Positions 9,499 through 17,969 of a stretch of 64,000 nucleotides of DNA are shown piece after piece. How positions within the stretch are numbered: the first letter of the stretch is position 1; the number at the start of each line of letters is the position of its first letter. The translations under genes and the position numbers were made by a program. The notes beneath the pieces were generated by a model. It did not search any database and had not been told where the DNA came from. It was given only the letters and a program-made list of their open reading frames with translations. The stretch is from an uncultured Lachnospiraceae bacterium (lineage in GTDB: Bacteria > Bacillota > Clostridia > Lachnospirales > Lachnospiraceae): assembly GCA_947053345.1 (NCBI GenBank), contig CAMRSM010000004.1:81254-145253 (forward strand), read 5' to 3'.

Positions 9499-9602
9499 CC
9501 GATGTCACTTTCCTTCCCATTTTCTGACAGTTCTGCTCCCATCCGATGCCGCTTCCTTTCCGTCCGGTGGCCGGATTATATTCCCGGCCTCGGCTTTACT
9601 CA

Positions 9603-10070
9603 TCAGACCAGAAAATTAACTGCACCGTAGATCAGATGGCATACCGCAAAAACCACACCCGGAACTGCAGCAATCCCGTTTTTTCTGTCAGCAGAAAAAA
9701 GAAGAAATGCCAGACAGGGAGGAAGCGTCAGTCCCAGAATCACAGAAACTTGTACCACTCCGGCATAGTAGGCGATCCAGCTTGCAAAATACAGCACACA
9801 GCAGAAAATTACCGCGAGGATCAGAGGAGTTAGGCGCAACTTTCTGCATTCGATATTTTTGCAGATGCATAAGGCGGCAACCATCAGCACCTGGCATACC
9901 GAAGCAACCGCATCCAGCGTCCCCGTAACTGAATCTGCCCTTAATATATCGTCCGGCGCGGGGAGGGCAAACCAAATCACATTAGGTATCATAATTGCAA
10001 AAAACAACAGCAGTCCCCAGATATCAAAGCCAAATTTATATTTTTTCAATCTCCCCATTGCTCCGTTCAT
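9603..10070 (-). CDS. Small integral membrane protein, 155 aa
   Basis: Five hydrophobic segments can be seen (FDIWGLLLFFAIMIP, VASVCQVLMVAALCI, LTPLILAVIFCCVLY, VSVILGLTLPPCLAF, VVFAVCHLIYGAV) with a basic N-terminus (RLKKYKFGFD), so it is a polytopic inner-membrane protein. The start at 10070 has GCAGGGAT at good spacing and is preferred over an in-frame codon 8 residues upstream. I recognise no family and no transport motif. Confidence 0.7.
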   Translation of the reverse strand: MNGAMGRLKKYKFGFDIWGLLLFFAIMIPNVIWFALPAPDDILRADSVTGTLDAVASVCQVLMVAALCICKNIECRKLRLTPLILAVIFCCVLYFASWIAYYAGVVQVSVILGLTLPPCLAFLLFSADRKNGIAAVPGVVFAVCHLIYGAVNFLV

Positions 10071-10112
10071 TTTTATCCCTGCTTTCCATATCACGAACCA
10101 GCCGTGTTTCCC

Positions 10113-10658
10113 TTACAGCTCCAGCCTCATGTAAATAAGCTCCTGAAATCCAGCCGTGCGGGACTTGAATCCCTTTGGATTCCTGCCGTATTCCACAAAG
10201 CCTGCCTTCTCATACATGGATACCGCCCTTGTATTTCCGGCGACGACATTCAGTTCAAGCTGTTCATAGCCCGCATTCCCTGCACATTCAATGCAGGCAT
10301 CCATCAGAGCCGTACCGATTCCAAGCCCCCAGAACTCTCTGGCAACGCTGATGCCGAATTCGGCGCGGTGCCGCACCTTGGATTTCGTGCCGACTGCTTC
10401 AATCCCGGCGGTTCCCGCAACCGTATTTCCAACCACGGCAATGATTTCGATCTCATTATTACTGTCGGCCTTCTTCCTCAGAAATTCCCCTTCCTGCACG
10501 GCATCAAAACGGTTCTCGTCCGGATAAGTAAGAAGATAATCCGTCTGGGAGTGCGTTAAATTGAAATTCTCAAATACCGCCTGCCCGTCTTCCTCCCGTC
10601 CGCTTCTCAGGCAGCATTCCATATTGTTCTTTAATCTTATCTGCTTATGGTATTGCAG
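10113..10658 (-). CDS. GNAT family N-acetyltransferase, probably with a non-ATG start
   Basis: The GNAT domain is clear: EFWGLGIGTALMDACIE (acetyl-CoA binding) and SMYEKAGFVEYG near the C-terminus. The first ATG (10622) has no ribosome binding site and would cut off a strand (QIRLKN) that I expect to belong to the fold. Twelve codons upstream a CTG (10656-10658) follows GGGAAGGGGG at seven bases, so I place the start there (181 aa). ATT codons at 10659-10664 are less likely alternatives. It lies downstream of the 10762-11247 gene. Confidence 0.75.
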   Translation of the reverse strand: MQYHKQIRLKNNMECCLRSGREEDGQAVFENFNLTHSQTDYLLTYPDENRFDAVQEGEFLRKKADSNNEIEIIAVVGNTVAGTAGIEAVGTKSKVRHRAEFGISVAREFWGLGIGTALMDACIECAGNAGYEQLELNVVAGNTRAVSMYEKAGFVEYGRNPKGFKSRTAGFQELIYMRLEL

Positions 10659-10761
10659 AATAATTCCCCCTTCCCGCTCCTGCCTTCCGCAAATCTTGCC
10701 CCGCGCCTTTTCTTCCAGCCAGCCGACAAAGGTGCTGCGCCGGACATTCCGCCCCTCCGGC

Positions 10762-11247
10762 TCAAAAAACGAAAACGGTTCCTTCCTCCGAAAAGACAAG
10801 TTCATCTGCGTCGACAAAAGACGCAACATTTATCCAGTTTTCAATCCCCGGAATCCCGTCCCCTTCGTTCGTATTCTCCTCCGGAACATCGCAGCACTCA
10901 AGAAACTTTTTCGTTACGATTCCATCCGTGATAGCAATCATTTCCGCATAGGGCATGGCATCATTATATGCTGCGAAAACAAATAAATCCTTTTTGGCAA
11001 AGGCTTTCCAATCCTCCGCTTCAATAAAGGAAAACCCTCCGGACAAGTCCTCAAATACTGTCCATCCGCTGTTTTCATAGACATAAACACAGGAACCCTT
11101 CCATTTCCCATTTTCGTTTATCGAAACATCCACCGCGTTGCCGTAATCGGTTTTTATCCTTTCTTTGTAATCCGACGCAAGCCAGGTACACAGGCGCTTT
11201 ACTGCCTCCTCCATATTCCGTTTAATCCGAAAATATCCCGGATTCAT
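10762..11247 (-). CDS. Hypothetical protein, 161 aa
   Basis: A soluble alpha/beta protein starting MNPGYFRIKRN, with several aromatic strands (SCVYVYENSGWTVFEDL) and an acidic C-terminal third. The pattern faintly resembles SMI1/KNR4-like immunity proteins, but I cannot assign it. The start at 11247 has AAAGGATG upstream; an in-frame codon 12 residues earlier has no such site. About 100 bases lie between it and the GNAT start at 10658. Confidence 0.65.
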   Translation of the reverse strand: MNPGYFRIKRNMEEAVKRLCTWLASDYKERIKTDYGNAVDVSINENGKWKGSCVYVYENSGWTVFEDLSGGFSFIEAEDWKAFAKKDLFVFAAYNDAMPYAEMIAITDGIVTKKFLECCDVPEENTNEGDGIPGIENWINVASFVDADELVFSEEGTVFVF

Positions 11248-11370
11248 ATGTTTCACATCCTTTCCGGTCAGCGATAACCGCACAAAATCCCGGCCGGCTC
11301 TCCGGCCAGCCCAAAACGAATCCCGCCGGGTCTTTATTTTCCCGCCGTATATCCAATACGGAAATATGAT

Positions 11371-13989
11371 CTATGGTCTTATCACTGCCATCTTTGCCGC
11401 ATAGACATCCAGTTCCTTCCCGTACGCGTACCACTGCGGCAGCACCTCGGCCCGCTCCATGATATCCTCCCGCTTCACCCCGTGCAGCCCCGCTGCCTGC
11501 TTCGCGATCTTGTCGATCTCCGCGGGTGTAAAATAAGCGAACGCCATGCGCAGCTGCGGCAGCAATTCCACAAATTCCTGCTCGCCGACCTGCCCGTAGA
11601 AAGTATCCAGAATGCCGAGCAGCCGCCCGCCGATAAAGATCAGATCCTTCGCCGTATAGAAGAGCCCGCGGAAAAACACCGCCGTCTTGAGAAGCTGCTC
11701 CCTGGTTCCCGTCAGATAGCCGACGCAGACTCTTTCCACGCCGTCCACATCCTCCCTGCCGCAGCCGTACAAAATCCCGTGGATGCAGCCGCTTAAGCCC
11801 GCGTTGATATCCACCGTCTGTGCAAGCCGGTCCAGCGCCTCGTAGTACGCGTCCCGCTCCATGTGCATATCCTCTCCCCTGCCCGTAACCTGATACAGAA
11901 GCTTTAAAATATTCATGCAGTCGGAGAGGCGCTCTTCCTTCACCTGCGCCATTGCCGGAAGCAGGGTGATCAATTTCTGAACCGCCGTGTGCAGCAGCGC
12001 CGGGAAATCCATCTCCACGCCGTAAAGGCCGGAAAGCTCGTCCATCATCATCAGGGATTTTAACGCGTCCGCAATGGAATAAAAATCCGTGTCCGCAACC
12101 ACCAGCTCCTGCACCCGCTCATATACCGCCGCGAGCTGCCCGGTCAGCCCCATCTCAAACACCTGTGTCAGGAGGGTTGCCGCCGCGCCCGCATTCAGCT
12201 CCTTTTTCAGCGCCTCCGTAACAAGGCTTGCCGCCGCCTCCGCAACGGTCGCCCCGTGCACCGACACATCGATCAGCCCCGATAAGACCTGCGTGTTCCA
12301 TTTGTATTTCCAGATTTCCCGGATCAGGTTTTTATCGCGCTTTAACTGCAGATTCGGTCCTTTTATGCGCCGGGCGAATTCGGTATTCAAAAATGTCATC
12401 CGGTGAAGGAAACAGCTCATTGCACGGTGTTTTTTTTCCGAGAAAATGGAGAGGGTCAATTCCGTTTCCAGCGTGGAATGGATTTTCATGCGGAATGCCT
12501 TGCACTGCGCCTCAAAATCCTGCACGATCGGCGGCACGTCCGCCTGCGCGCAGAGCCTGCCGATGCCTTTGCCCGTCATGTGCCCGCGCAGCACCCGGAT
12601 CGGCAGATCGGAAGCAAGGTTGTATTCGCCCTTTATGTATGCCGCGAGCACCGCGTCCTGCAGTTCGTAAGCGCCCGGCTCCGGCTTTGCCCGGAGTTCA
12701 CAGAGCCCCTGCGCCATCTGCCACGCGCAGATCTCGTCGTAGGTGGACAGGCTGCCCTCCCTGCTGCGCACCTCCTTGCCGGAGGCAACGAGCAGGTCGA
12801 GCACCGCTTTTGAATACGGCGGAAGCTCACTGCCGGACTCCTGTGCCGCAAGCCCCTCCCATACCTTCTGATAAAACCCGGTGTACGGCATGCCGCTCGC
12901 GTAGCCGTTCAGCGCGTCCGCCGCCTCCATCGAGTACGGCATAAGGTACACGCTCTGATCCTTTTCCGAAATCCTGCCGCGCTTCCCGTCTGCGGTCTTC
13001 CCTGCGGCAAGCTTTTCCGCCATTTTTCTGGTTTTTTCCCACTGCTTCTCTGAGAGATGCCCGGCCAGTGCCGGCGTGTGGAAACCGCCGGTAATAACAA
13101 GGATTTTCTGATGCCGTTCCTTCGCCGTAGTGCTGCCGGCTTCCGGGTGCTCCTCAGGCAGGCTCCCGCCGCTCTCTGTCATGCAATCCTCCGGTTCCTC
13201 CCGGTTCTTACCGCTTTCTTTGCCTGCCGGCACTGCCTCCTTGGCACTGCCGGAAGTCTTTTTCTGCTTTTTCTGCCCGCTTCCCGGGGCATCTTCCGCC
13301 GCAGCCCGGTTTGCCAAAACCCACTCCACAACCCGCGCTGCCATATACTCCTCCCGCGCCAGGCAGCCATCCTCCTGCATCATCTCCTGCGGCGTATTCT
13401 CCCGCGCCAGCCTGCAGTAAGTGAGCAGATGCGAAAACCATGTTTCGCAGTCCTCCGCAATTCCGTTCAGCTCAAAATATTTCTCCCAGAATTCGTCAAA
13501 ACTGCGCAGCCCTGTCCTCTCGCAGAGCCGCCCGATGTATTCGTTGCGTGAAAGAAGATAATCGTCGTTGTAATTGCTCTTTTCTTCCTCCCGGCGCAGT
13601 CCTCTTCCCTCCCCGGAAGCCGCAAGAATATCGCCGTAGGACAGGTCAATAAACGCTGCCGGAATATTCCGGCCAGCCGCCTCGCTCATCGCCACGAGCT
13701 CCGGCGAATACGCGAGGAACGGGTAATAGCATTTGTAGCGCCCCTTCTCCTCGGAGACCTTTCCCTCCTTGTCATAATAGGAATAATATATGGCAAACGG
13801 CGCGCTCGTCTCCTTATGCACCATCATCGGAAGCAGCGCGTTCGCATTGTCCGGCCCCTCCACCAGCACCGCCGTCGGTTTCCACGCCCCGATGATTCGC
13901 CGTATCTGGAGCGAACAGGCCGGGCTGTGGTGGCGGACGGGCACCAGCATAATTTCAGCGTTTTCTTCTTCCCGCAGGATTGATATCAT
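11371..13989 (-). CDS. DUF5682 family protein
   Basis: 872 residues. The N-terminus has VRHHSP (18-23) and VLVEGPDNA with Glu 44, and a second motif VITGGFHTP lies near 299-306. This His...Glu...GxxH arrangement resembles the EreA/TraB/TIKI-like hydrolase fold; that resemblance is my inference. Residues ~232-292 are a Lys/Glu/Gly-rich low-complexity linker. The C-terminal ~500 residues are helical. DUF5682 genes usually neighbour MoxR, VWA and SWIM genes, as here. ATG 13989 follows GGGAGGGACGG. It has its own promoter (14075-14103) and is separated from the upstream helicase gene by a hairpin. Confidence 0.85.
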   Translation of the reverse strand: MISILREEENAEIMLVPVRHHSPACSLQIRRIIGAWKPTAVLVEGPDNANALLPMMVHKETSAPFAIYYSYYDKEGKVSEEKGRYKCYYPFLAYSPELVAMSEAAGRNIPAAFIDLSYGDILAASGEGRGLRREEEKSNYNDDYLLSRNEYIGRLCERTGLRSFDEFWEKYFELNGIAEDCETWFSHLLTYCRLARENTPQEMMQEDGCLAREEYMAARVVEWVLANRAAAEDAPGSGQKKQKKTSGSAKEAVPAGKESGKNREEPEDCMTESGGSLPEEHPEAGSTTAKERHQKILVITGGFHTPALAGHLSEKQWEKTRKMAEKLAAGKTADGKRGRISEKDQSVYLMPYSMEAADALNGYASGMPYTGFYQKVWEGLAAQESGSELPPYSKAVLDLLVASGKEVRSREGSLSTYDEICAWQMAQGLCELRAKPEPGAYELQDAVLAAYIKGEYNLASDLPIRVLRGHMTGKGIGRLCAQADVPPIVQDFEAQCKAFRMKIHSTLETELTLSIFSEKKHRAMSCFLHRMTFLNTEFARRIKGPNLQLKRDKNLIREIWKYKWNTQVLSGLIDVSVHGATVAEAAASLVTEALKKELNAGAAATLLTQVFEMGLTGQLAAVYERVQELVVADTDFYSIADALKSLMMMDELSGLYGVEMDFPALLHTAVQKLITLLPAMAQVKEERLSDCMNILKLLYQVTGRGEDMHMERDAYYEALDRLAQTVDINAGLSGCIHGILYGCGREDVDGVERVCVGYLTGTREQLLKTAVFFRGLFYTAKDLIFIGGRLLGILDTFYGQVGEQEFVELLPQLRMAFAYFTPAEIDKIAKQAAGLHGVKREDIMERAEVLPQWYAYGKELDVYAAKMAVIRP

Positions 13990-14074
13990 GATCCGTCCCT
14001 CCCTTTGCAACTGCAAATCGCAGCCGCAACATGCCGAAGTACTCTTCACCCGGCATATTCTGTCTTTTCTATAT

Positions 14075-14103
14075 ATTATAGCGCATTCAGCCGATGAAAA
14101 CAA
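14075..14103 (-). promoter_or_regulatory. Sigma-A-type promoter for the DUF5682 gene
   Basis: On the minus strand TTGTTT (14098-14103) and TATAAT (14075-14080) are separated by exactly 17 bases, about 85 bases before the DUF5682 start. Confidence 0.65.
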
Positions 14104-14260
14104 TCCATTTTACGTATCATTTTGAATAATAACAACTTATCCTTTTTGCTTGGAATCATGCTTTTAACGTCTTTACCTGTCATCTAAAGCAACAGTTATC
14201 ATTACCTGTACCCAAAGGGCATTCCTGTATACCAAGACTCAAATTTGTGTAAATAATTTT

Positions 14261-14302
14261 AGGGAAAAGATGCCCCGATTCACCGGAACTTCTTTTCCCT
14301 AT
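14261..14302 (-). terminator. Hairpin after the helicase gene
   Basis: AGGGAAAAGA pairs with TCTTTTCCCT about 15-55 bases beyond the helicase stop. On the minus strand an A/T-rich run (AAAATTATTT) follows, so it may be a weak terminator that separates the helicase from DUF5682. Confidence 0.5.
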
Positions 14303-14314
14303 CTTTTCTAATTG

Positions 14315-17300
14315 TTACCTTCTCACCCGCAGCAATTCCAGCGCATCAAATGCCGCTGCAAGTGCCCGTTCCCTCGTCGCGTATGTATTCCGGCAAAATT
14401 GGTTATCAATTGAATACTTCCATATATTCCCACTATCCGCGTTGTGGTAAATCACGACTACATGATCGTCTATTTTGAGGTACTCGTTCCCTTTCTTTGA
14501 CTGCTTCCATTTTCGCTTAAAAAAGTTTACGCGCCTTGCCTGCCGATTTTTAAATTCTGCTTCCCGCTGCTTCGCCCCCGCAAGATCACCTTCCATTTTT
14601 CCCGCACATACACAGCCTGCAGTAAGGTTCCGGTATTGTGGATGCTCCATGTGATGGGCATAGCGTATGATTTGATATCCGCACATCTCACAGATCCCGA
14701 TGGGCGCGCCCAGATCCGATATCCCGGTGCAGTTCCAGCCCGTATGTGGAACATCATCGCGTTTCCAGAGATTTGGACTTGCTTCCTTGAGAGCTTGTAC
14801 GCGTGCAGCCTGCGCTGCAGAAATTCTTCCATTATCCGGCGAAGAAGCAAACGTTTTACCTGAAGCGTTGGCAGAGGTATTTGTGTCTGTTCCCTCCAAA
14901 ACAGTATTTTCCCTCCTGGAAGCTTGCATTTCCGCAGGAAGTACTGACACAAATTCCTTTTCCAGTGCTTTTGCCGCTTTTTTCACCTTCTCAAGTTCCT
15001 GTCCAACCACTGTCTTAATTACAGTTTGTATGTCTTCGGCCGTTTTCTTTCGTCCTGCTTTGGATGCTGCCTTTTTTTCTATCCGCGCTGTTTCCCCATT
15101 CATTTCGGCTGCTTGTGCAACTTTCCGATCGCTACCTGCTTCGCCCGTGTCTTGCGCAGCCCCCGTTTTATTTACGGATTCTGCCCCGTTGGCAGCCTGT
15201 TCTCCTTTTTGTACCATTCCTCCTTTTGCCTGTGCTACTTTTTTTAGTTGCAACACTTCTGCTGCCGCTGACCGTTGCGCCTCTGTATCTGCTTTGCCTG
15301 CTGCCTGTACGATGCCCGCGGCCCTGTCCTGCCCTGCGTACTTTTTCGTCCCCGTATCCTCATGCCCCCTGGCAAAATAACCCGCGGAAATATTCCTCGC
15401 CTGCTTCAGCCCGTCGAACCGAACCAGATAGCTGCCGCGCTTTTCATCGACCGCCTCGATGGTTCCCCTGCCGAAAATATGGTGCTCCACCACGTCGCCG
15501 GCTTTCCTGCTGCCGGTCTCCTCCACGTAAAGTTCGCTGTTGAGCTTTTCCGTATAGCTCCGGCTCTCCCGCCTCAGATCATCCGAAATCTGACCGATGC
15601 GGACATAATTCTCCTCCCCGATCTCGGTAAGAAAACGCGAAACGAGCTTTTTGATCCCGTTCGGCGAGGTTCCCTCGGAATCCATGAGAAACAGATATTT
15701 TTCTGCGCGGGTGATCGCCACATAGCACAGCCGGCGCTCCTCCTCCAGCCCGAGCTTCTTGCGCTCCCCGATTGTTTTGGCGGACGGGAATATCCCTTCC
15801 GTAAAGCCGAGAATAAAAACCGCCGGAAATTCCAACCCCTTCGAGGAGTGGATGGTCATCAGCTTCACGGTATCCCTTCCCTCGCCCGCATCCTCCCCGG
15901 ACTGTAAGGCAACCTGCTGCAAAAACTGCTCCAGATCCAGATTTTCACCAAATTCGCGTTCAAACTCATTGGCGATCCGTTTAAACTCTGCCAGATTATC
16001 GAGACGTTCCTCATCGCCGAGTTCCCGGATATATGCCTCATATCCGGAATCCCTCGTCACCTCATTTACAATGTCTGAAATGCGCTTTGTCCCAATGCTT
16101 TCGCGCATTGTCTCAACAAAGCCAATAAAGGAAGCAATATCACTGTTAACAAATTCCCTGTCATTCCGGTGCGCACAAAGGGTGACATATAACGAGTTTT
16201 TCCCGCCGCGGCCATCCTGCGCTCTGCTGACCCTGTTTCCCGGATATTCTGCCGTGCCGGCACTCCGATCTGCTTCTGCCCCGTAAGCCTGCTGCGCTTC
16301 CTGCCCTTCTGCTCTGCCATACAAAGACATGGCATGCCGAAATCTCTCCGATCCTTCCGGACACATCCGCCCTGCCCTTCCCCCAGTCTCCCTGTTCCCG
16401 AGCTGTTCCGGATACATACGCTCCGCACTTCCCGCAGTCTCCGTGTCCCGCAGCTGCTCCAGCAAATTCATCTTCGCCCGCCCGAACCTCCGGCGCGGCG
16501 TGTTCACAATCCGCCGGAACGAGACATCATCCCCGTAGGCGATCAGTTTCAAATACGCCAGCACATCCAGAATTTCCATCCTCTGATAAAACCGGACCCC
16601 GCCGAAAATCTCGTAAGGGATATTTTTCTCCACCAGTTTTTTCTCCGCCACGCGCGAGAGGAAGCCGGAACGGTAAATCACGGCAAAATCCGAATATCTC
16701 AGCCCTTCCCTGTCATGCAGGCGCTTGATGTTTTCTATCACGCGGTCCATTTCCTCAAAATCGCTTTTCGAATGATAATGGACAACGGCAGACCCCGGTG
16801 CATTTTTTGTAAAAAGATCCTTTTTCAGCCTAAGCTCATTCTTCTCGATCAGGGTATTGGCACAGTTTAATATCTGGGGCGTAGAACGATAATTCTGGTT
16901 TAAAATAATCGTTTTCGTCGGCTCGTGTCCCTTGTCAAAATCCACCAGAAGCTTTACATCCGAGCCTCGCCACTCGTAAATATTCTGGTCAGGGTCACCG
17001 ACAATCATCAGATTTTGGAACAGGCCGGAAAGCAGCTCCACCAGTCGCATTTCCACCCCGGAACTGTCCTGAAACTCGTCCACCATAATGTAATTCAGCC
17101 GGTTCTGCCATTTTTCCCGCACTTTGGAATCATTCTCCAGCAGGTGGATGGCGAAGGAAATCAGGTCATGGAAATCCAGGGAATACGTCGCCTTCTGCCG
17201 CTGTAGAAATTCCTCGATGATCTGGTCGTCCTGGTTCTTGATTTCCTGCAAAATCCGGCATGGCTCTGGATTGCACATCCTTGTCACATAGTCCGTATCC

Positions 17301-17746
17301 CGTTTTACATAGCCGATTTTCCGGAGGATGGATTCAAAGCTTGCATAATCCAGTTTCAATTCAAATTTCTGGTAAATTTCCCCAAGGACGGACTTTTGCT
17401 GCTGCGCATCAATAATCTGGAACTGCTGGTTCAAAAACAGTTTTTCCGGGTTTTCCCGGAGCAGACGGTTGCAAAACCCGTGATAGGTACAGATCAGGCT
17501 TGTATCATTATGGTCGCCGATCAGCGCGCGGATTCTCTTTTTCATTTCCCCGGCAGCCTTGTTGGTGAAGGTCACACAAAGGATATTGGAGGAATCAATG
17601 CCGTAGTCCTGCACCAGATAAGCATAACGGCTCACCAGAAGCTTTGTTTTCCCGCTGCCGGCACCTGCGATTACCCGGACATAGCCCTCGGTTTCCAGTA
17701 CTGCCTCCCGCTGCCTTTCATTAAGATTTTCCAGTAAATCCTCCAT
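14315..17746 (-). CDS. UvrD/PcrA-type superfamily 1 helicase with an extra C-terminal zinc-binding domain
   Basis: 1143 residues. SF1A helicase motifs are complete: Q motif LNERQREAV, Walker A AGAGSGKT (~27-34), Walker B DEFQD, motif III GDPDQNIYEWRG, motif IV NYRS, motif V TIHSSKGLEFPAVF and motif VI VAITRAEKYLF. It should unwind DNA 3'-5' in repair or replication restart. Two unusual parts are present. A Gly/Arg/Glu-rich insertion lies between motifs IV and V (FRHAMSLYGRAEGQ region). After a ~200-residue Ala/Lys-rich linker comes a Cys/His cluster (CEMCGYQ ... AGCVCAGKMEGD, ~1019-1053) and a basic C-terminal domain. ATG 17746 has GCAGGGAGGATTAT before it. It lies between MoxR and DUF5682. 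Confidence 0.9.
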   Translation of the reverse strand: MEDLLENLNERQREAVLETEGYVRVIAGAGSGKTKLLVSRYAYLVQDYGIDSSNILCVTFTNKAAGEMKKRIRALIGDHNDTSLICTYHGFCNRLLRENPEKLFLNQQFQIIDAQQQKSVLGEIYQKFELKLDYASFESILRKIGYVKRDTDYVTRMCNPEPCRILQEIKNQDDQIIEEFLQRQKATYSLDFHDLISFAIHLLENDSKVREKWQNRLNYIMVDEFQDSSGVEMRLVELLSGLFQNLMIVGDPDQNIYEWRGSDVKLLVDFDKGHEPTKTIILNQNYRSTPQILNCANTLIEKNELRLKKDLFTKNAPGSAVVHYHSKSDFEEMDRVIENIKRLHDREGLRYSDFAVIYRSGFLSRVAEKKLVEKNIPYEIFGGVRFYQRMEILDVLAYLKLIAYGDDVSFRRIVNTPRRRFGRAKMNLLEQLRDTETAGSAERMYPEQLGNRETGGRAGRMCPEGSERFRHAMSLYGRAEGQEAQQAYGAEADRSAGTAEYPGNRVSRAQDGRGGKNSLYVTLCAHRNDREFVNSDIASFIGFVETMRESIGTKRISDIVNEVTRDSGYEAYIRELGDEERLDNLAEFKRIANEFEREFGENLDLEQFLQQVALQSGEDAGEGRDTVKLMTIHSSKGLEFPAVFILGFTEGIFPSAKTIGERKKLGLEEERRLCYVAITRAEKYLFLMDSEGTSPNGIKKLVSRFLTEIGEENYVRIGQISDDLRRESRSYTEKLNSELYVEETGSRKAGDVVEHHIFGRGTIEAVDEKRGSYLVRFDGLKQARNISAGYFARGHEDTGTKKYAGQDRAAGIVQAAGKADTEAQRSAAAEVLQLKKVAQAKGGMVQKGEQAANGAESVNKTGAAQDTGEAGSDRKVAQAAEMNGETARIEKKAASKAGRKKTAEDIQTVIKTVVGQELEKVKKAAKALEKEFVSVLPAEMQASRRENTVLEGTDTNTSANASGKTFASSPDNGRISAAQAARVQALKEASPNLWKRDDVPHTGWNCTGISDLGAPIGICEMCGYQIIRYAHHMEHPQYRNLTAGCVCAGKMEGDLAGAKQREAEFKNRQARRVNFFKRKWKQSKKGNEYLKIDDHVVVIYHNADSGNIWKYSIDNQFCRNTYATRERALAAAFDALELLRVRR

Positions 17747-17969
17747 ATAATCCTCCCTGCACAACCCCGGTGAATCCACATGATGAACCTGCGTTTGCAA
17801 ACACCGGATACTTGCCGCCGTCCAAACAATATTTAACACTTCGCCGTTTCCCGGATTAATCCGCTTACAATGTTTTTTCATCCGGCTTTTCTTTCAGTCC
17901 CGGTATTCCATCCCGTAAAATCGGGTCTGCCATCAAAATTCCCAAGCTGTTCCAAATCCTAGTTCCATA

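Noticed and set aside
12228..12944. Long plus-strand reading frame inside the DUF5682 gene
   Set aside because: It is an Arg/Pro/Ser-rich shadow of the GC-rich minus-strand gene, with no ribosome binding site and no family resemblance.
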